From contig NC_081815.1 of the NCBI RefSeq assembly GCF_030704535.1, forward strand, positions 3,482,501 to 3,546,500: DNA of 64,000 bases. Reading direction: 5' to 3'. Position 1 is the first letter of the stretch; each line of letters begins with the position of its first letter. The position numbers and the translations under genes are program-made. Source of the stretch: Vitis vinifera. Taxonomy: Eukaryota; Streptophyta; Magnoliopsida; Vitales; Vitaceae. Of this stretch, positions 58,589-64,000 are shown one piece after another. The notes beneath the pieces are model-generated. The model saw only the letters and a list, made by a program, of their open reading frames with translations, had not been told where the DNA came from and did no database searches.

Positions 58589-60340
58589 TCAATTTGTTGA
58601 GCTATATATTCAAAATCAAAACAACATGCTGAAAACCCATTGAATTTCAAATGTCTCCTGACTACTAAAATTTTTATATGGAAAAATATAAAAACTTCTG
58701 GAAAAATATGAAACTGAAAAGCAATTTCAAGACCTTTTTAACTCCAGCCAAAAGCTAAAATTTCATCTCTACACAACATGGGAATCAAACATTTCATATG
58801 ATTTAATATCTCTTTTTCTTTTACTCTGAATTCAAATTTTTTATAGAGCATGAAATTGTCGAAACTTACATTAAAAACCCAGAACTCGATTGGTTATAAT
58901 CAAGGAGGCTCTCCTTATGGGCCATGAAATTAATTTGTGTAGCAATAATTATTGGGAAGCCTAAAATTACAGGGTCCCAGATTATATCTTAATCCATGAT
59001 CATGACCATTATGCATGCATGATGTTCCGCTCGTTCCGAACCCCCAATATGGAGCCTTAAATTAATCTCCTTAGCGTAATCCTAGTCAAGTCGACGGATA
59101 AGTCTAGCGGTTATAGTCAAGTGCACGGGATTCGAAACTTCTAGCAGAAACTAGTTGCTGGGCCAGGTAGTAGAGGCCTCCAAATTCTACTCTAGAGACT
59201 AGACTCTTTGAATCCTAATTGTTCAAAGCAAACAAAATGTTACTTTTTTGGAAAGAAAATTTGCCATTGAAAACCCAGATATTGTATTTTAATTGTGATT
59301 TTTGTTGTAAGCTTGAAACGTTCCACACTTTCTCTTTCAGATTTTGTCCTATTTTCTTTTGGAAACAAGGAGAGCAAAAATTATGGCATGTCCAGCAACT
59401 ATTTGTTAGAATAAATTTTTGTTCTCTAAAAAAACATAGAAAATATATTTAATTATAAAAAAAAATTAATTTAATTGTTTTATATTGTTTTTACTTATTT
59501 ATTTTAAATTAATTTTAAAAATAATTATATCTAACATGATTAAAAATAAAATACTAGATATAAAAATTATTTTTAAAATATATTTAAAAATATTAAAAAT
59601 ATTTTAAATTTTGTTTTATTCTACAAAAATTAAAAAATAATTTTTTAGAATTTGTTTTTTAAAATAGTTTCTAAACAAACTCTATAATATAACGATATTC
59701 TAGAATATAAGAATTTGAAGAAATTCAATTAGATGGATTTAGATTTTATTTGTTCGTGTTTTTAGAAAACAATGCTTCTAATATTAAAAAAAAAAAAAAA
59801 AATTGGTGAAAAAATTAAAAATTTTAAAAATGTTTTTAAAAAATAAAATAAAAATAACTTATAATTAAATATTTGATAGATGAAAGGCATCAACTTCATA
59901 ACGAAAGACCCCCAACACTGTATATAATCAAAATGTCAAAATTTTAACAGCAAAAGGCCACGTTAACGCTTAGCTACAGTAGTAGTATTGACATATTTGT
60001 TAGCATGCAATTCAAACCTAAAAAAGTTGAATTAATGGAGGATTTGGAAATTGGATTCCTTTGCATTTAGCTTAAATTAACATCAGATTGAGGCGTCCCT
60101 TAAGATAGGGATTGACCGGCGTGTTTCAGACAGCCCAGCTGTGGGACCTCGGAGCAGGTAACAATCCCAACTGGGCCATTCAATGAGACAAACTTTGCTA
60201 TTAAATTCTAGATCACATAAAAAAAATCTTTCTGGGTCAAAAAAAAATTGAATTCACAATAAATGACCCTTCAGATCTTGATCTGGGTTCTTGCCCTTTG
60301 AATGTCAAGCAGTTTCTGTCAGAGTGTATGAATAATGATG
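58589..60340 (+). pseudogene. Decayed copy of the 3' half of HCF101
   Basis: The order matches HCF101: 58589-58790 aligns with intron 11 (from about 47738; shared TTTCAAATGTCTCCTGA). 58810-59340 aligns with intron 12 (from about 49125; CCCAATATGGAGCCTTA against CACAATATGGAGCCTTAG). 59350-59390 is a remnant of exon 13 (GGAAACAAG then GAGAGCAAAAATTATGG). 59930-60330 aligns with intron 13 (AGATAGGGATT, CAGCTGTGGGACCTC). Exon 12 and the minisatellite are deleted, exon 13 has lost its start and acceptor, exon 14 is absent, and an AT-rich block of about 500 bp was inserted or diverged at 59440-59930. It is non-functional. Confidence 0.88.
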
Positions 60341-61299
60341 ATCTTTTTTGTTTTATGGAAACTGTTGGAGTTAGGTTTGGGCGTCCGGTCAATCTAACCA
60401 ATAAATGGGAGAAATAAGGGGATCGGTTTTCTGGTTTTAAAATCATCCAGAAACTATTATTATTAATTTAAAAAGTTTTTTTTTTAAGCCTTATTTTTCA
60501 TCAGAAGTCAAATTTAAAAGAACTAATTGAAGTCATTTCATAATCAGCTCATTTGGATACATATATGTAATCGAATATGATATAAAAGGCCACACCCGCT
60601 TCCCTCTAAAAGGGAAAAACCTAATGAAGTTTTTATCATTAAATCAAAAATGTAAGAGAAGTTAGAAATCACCTCTCAAGTCTTTGCATTTACTTTCTGT
60701 CACCTCAAGGATTGGTTGCATTAAGTGTTACACCTCAGGAGGAGATGAGCTAGCAGGAGTACTGTGAAGAGTAGTTAAGAAGTTCTAGTCTGGCTGCCTC
60801 CAGTATCAATACAAATATCAAGAACCGCCTCTTTCAAACTGAATTTGATGCTCAGTATCTTCAACCGTTGTGGCGTCCCTTTCTGCATTCACTGCCTCAC
60901 ATTTCTAGCTTTCTATCCCCCTTAGGCTTTAAATTTCTGAACCAACTCATATATATATATATCTTTAAGGAAAATGATTTTCCTCTTTTCCGAATGAAAA
61001 ATATCAAAAAATAATAAAAATTAATTAGAAATCAAATTTAAACTTTAAATTTTTTTTTCTCAAATTTTTTTATCTTGCATTTTCCCTTAAATTTTCCGGA
61101 ACCAAACATAGCGTTATAAATTTTCACATCAAAATAGTTGCTAACATGATATCAAAACGTAATTTTCAAGATCCATGAATTCTAGGTGTTAGCCATGGTT
61201 GATTTGATATATACAGTTAGTCCATTATGTGGTAGTCTTATATAGTATAGTAGATGATTGATTACAAATATGTTTGGAAGTGTAATTAGGTGACTTGAA
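60341..61299. other. Spacer inside the duplicated block, no gene seen
   Basis: No clear counterpart of HCF101 exons 14-15 is visible. The sequence is AT-rich with an (AT)n run at 60953-60962. Confidence 0.5.
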
Positions 61300-62560
61300 A
61301 ACATATTTGTGAGCTACTTCAAAGGTCTTTCTCAAGGGGTTTAATGCTTGATTGGTCATTTGTGAAAGAAGCCTCTGTTGTCATTGTTATGGACATTAGG
61401 TTGTATCTGCAGCTTTGTGATTAGGCTTTGGCTTTGGTTTTGTCAGCCAAGACTGTAGAAACAATGACATGAAAGCAAAGTTAGATTTTTTTCTCTCGAG
61501 ACTTAGCCCTCAGCCTCCAAAAGGTCATTTTTAACTTGAGGCTGGGTTCAGTTACATGACCCACCACAGACTGATACCCTCTCAAGCCACCAAAAAGAAG
61601 GTCATTTTAACTCCTGACAATCCCATCCCACCTTGTAAGCAATTACATCAAGAAGGAACATAGTTGAGCTGGTTATTATGAAAAATATTTGGAGACTAAA
61701 TACAAAGTTTTTCAACTTAAAAATCATTTACATGTTCCCATTTGGTTACAAAACAAGATTATTTGTATGAGTTTTTGGGTTAGACTAATTTGTCGGACTT
61801 GTGGATAACTATGAAGGTAATTTTTAACTTGATCATGTGTTCGAATTGTGAAACTTGAATCAATCTTATTATGGTAAGTAGAGGACGTTAAGATTTGAGC
61901 TCTCTATTCAGCTTGTAATGGTCAATATGTTTTTGTTGAATGATGAGTTTGTTCCTATAACTATTATATTTAGTTTTTTATGATTCGGGTTTTATTAGCG
62001 AGTAAAAAAATTATAAACAACAAAGAAAAATGAGAGTTTTCACCATTGTGATTTTTGTATCTTCGTTTGATTCATAAATTCTCGAATGTTAATATGTTTC
62101 ATGGATGCAGGGAACACGTTAATGTGACATTGATCATCCAACCATGACAAAATTTCTTTTTTTTTTTTTTTTTTTTCTTTTTTTTGCTCTTTTGGGCGGC
62201 TATGTTAACACAATGTAACAGCACTAGTGCATTGAAAGGAACTTTATTAGTCTTTGCAAAACAATTCTACAACTTTGTGTCGTTGTAGTTGGGTGCTGGG
62301 ATCACTCAGAAAAATCTGAATGGTATGAATAGGATCAGAGATTAGCCAAGGAAAGATGATGCCTCACGTCTTGTCTCTCCTCATGGTGCTTGTTTATTTG
62401 ACTCATGTCCTTTTTCACGCACCTTTTAACCTACACTCGGTTGAAAAAAATGGCTACTGATAAGGACCCTCAAATTCCATTTTTCATTTCAAAAAAGAAC
62501 CATTACTGCCATTCAGGAAATCAAATCTCCAGTGGCCATGGTCGGCTCACAAGATCTTCA
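61300..62560 (+). repeat. Segmental duplicate of the HCF101 downstream flank (51290-52390)
   Basis: Colinear matches include TTATGGACATT then AGGCTTTGGCTTT (51329/61388), GACTTAGCCCT (51410/61499), GCAATTACATCAAGAAGG against GCAGTTACTTCAACAAGG, and GGAAAGATGATGCCTCACGT (52227/62350), followed by CATGTCCTTTTTCA. A long T run (62158-62187) is inserted. The block extends the HCF101 pseudogene to the right in the same order and orientation. Confidence 0.85.
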
Positions 62561-64000
62561 GTTAGGTGCCAAAAAAAGGCACTTTTAATGCCTTTTTCAT
62601 TGCTCTAGACCTTTCTAAAGTCTTTCATCTTAACTGGAATGAAATTTCATGCAGAGAGAGAAGCTTGAAATCAGAATTCGTCCACACTCTCTACAATTAA
62701 TTGCAGTAGACATTGGTGCAGTGCGTTGACCATTGCCAGATGGATAAATGTGAATGTTGGCCTCCTCTCGCCTGCTAAACCAAATTAAAGTTATTGGGCG
62801 TGCCAAGTTGTTTGAACTTCACCTAAAAGGCTAAAACCCACAACTTCAAAAATATTGGCTACTCATTTCCAAATCTAAGAAGGTAAAAAGTAATAATAAT
62901 TAAGGAAAATCAAGTACTTCGTATACCCACATGGAATCCTTTGGGAAATCACAAAATCTTAATGAGAATTTTAGGTTATGTCCGGTAACCATTTTTGAAA
63001 ACAGATATGAAAAATATTTTTTGAGAATAGTTTTTTAAAATTATTCTCTTTTGTAAATAAATGTTTATTTAGAAATCTGAAATATTTTTAACATGTTTTT
63101 TATATTTTTAAATATATTTTAAAATTAACTTTTATATGTAATATTTTTTTTTAATAATTTTCTATATGTAATAATTTAATATCTCACATCTTCCGGGGAG
63201 TGAATGGTGAAAAGTCATATATGGAGGACTTTTACAACACATTGTCGAGACCTTTTCTTTAATGCGTAGGCCTAATAAAAAAACAAAATTGAGGCATGTT
63301 GATGGGTTGTGTGTACGCCATTGCAGCCCTGAACCCGACAATATTAGACGGAGAGTAGGGTCGTGACAAAATAGTATCAAAGTTTGATTTCCGACTGAAA
63401 GTATACCAATGAGGGCACTGGACCCTAAGGGAAGTGGACTATAATATCTCACATCTCCCAAAGAATGAATGGTAAAGAGTCGTATAGGGAGGGCTTTCAT
63501 AACAAACCTTTTTTTGAAATCATAGGCCGATAAAAATGCAAAATCAAGACCAATTAGTGGACTATGTGTGCAGTGGACTTTCAAAACACGCTAACTTGAC
63601 CTTTTTTAAGAGCATTGACTCAATAAAAAAAAACAAACTTGACAATATCGGATTGAGAGTGAATTCGTGATAAATAACATCATAAAACAAGCAAAAACAA
63701 TCGAAAACAATTAAAAAATATTTTCTAAAAATATTAATTTTTAATTTTTAAGAGTAATTTTTTTTTTCATTTTCTAGTTGTTAAAAGTGGTTATCTTTTT
63801 TTCTTTTTCTCTTTCTTGAAAAACAAAAAGTTTCTCTCGAAAATAATACCAAATAGAGTCTTGATTTATGGTTGAGAGGGATTGTGCACCCTTGAATTGC
63901 CGCAACCAAAATGCCCATGCCATATAATCTTTCATTAAAATGTTGCTGGACATGAGCTTGCAAAAGAGAGACACATCACATGGCACATCGGCAAGGACTT
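62561..64000. other. Right-edge intergenic DNA with a roughly 264-bp repeat
   Basis: AATATCTCACATCT begins two related stretches at about 63179 and 63443, each followed by GAATGAATGGT-type and CATAGGCC-type words: a diverged tandem duplication, probably from a repeat family. 62970-63130 and 63700-63870 are MITE-like AT-rich sequence. No gene is seen up to the edge. Confidence 0.5.

Overview
The window is plant nuclear DNA: AT-rich, with GT-AG introns, long intergenic stretches and nested retroelement debris. The genes and the L1-type LINE tails look like a eudicot, most probably grapevine (Vitis). That organism call is recognition, not proof. Six protein genes are supported, all on the + strand. 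I rebuilt the exons of the spliced ones by hand, and every splice phase closes without an internal stop.

Layout: 1-5114 holds a palindrome-repeat array, a CT-rich tract, AT-rich DNA and a small LTR element (TRIM-like) with a MITE inside one LTR. 5522-11430 is a 10-exon MLN51/Barentsz gene (exon junction complex), diverged in its 3' half. 15684-16989 is a small HMA-domain (CxxC) metal-binding protein. 18351-19160 is a second palindrome array with the same 15-bp core as the array at the left edge. 19161-22549 is repeat-derived. 22704-23177 is a single-exon DUF538 gene. 26600-39772 is a VEL-family gene (VRN5/VIL1 type; PHD, FnIII and VID). Its 8.9-kb intron 2 holds several LINE insertions, one interrupted by a tRNA-derived SINE, and an orphan promoter-like first exon. 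40947-50916 is HCF101, the plastid Fe-S scaffold P-loop protein, in 15 exons. 54416-55628 is a DLK2-type alpha/beta hydrolase of the D14/KAI2 superfamily.

The right end is a decayed segmental duplication. A truncated DLK2 copy (57590-58588) runs directly into a copy of the 3' half of HCF101 and its downstream flank (58589-62560). The join DLK2 3' flank to HCF101 intron 11 is what a tandem-duplication breakpoint would leave.

The order HMA protein, VRN5, HCF101, DLK2 matches, from memory, neighbouring Arabidopsis loci At3g24450, At3g24440, At3g24430 and At3g24420, so the core looks like conserved microsynteny with insertions. The genes are neighbours, not an operon: they act in RNA metabolism, metal binding, Polycomb silencing, chloroplast Fe-S assembly and karrikin/strigolactone-like hydrolase functions.

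I found no clearly new biological system. The best leads are the shared-core palindrome arrays, the stop-free 267-nt last intron of HCF101, the orphan promoter/exon inside VRN5 intron 2, and the duplication junction.
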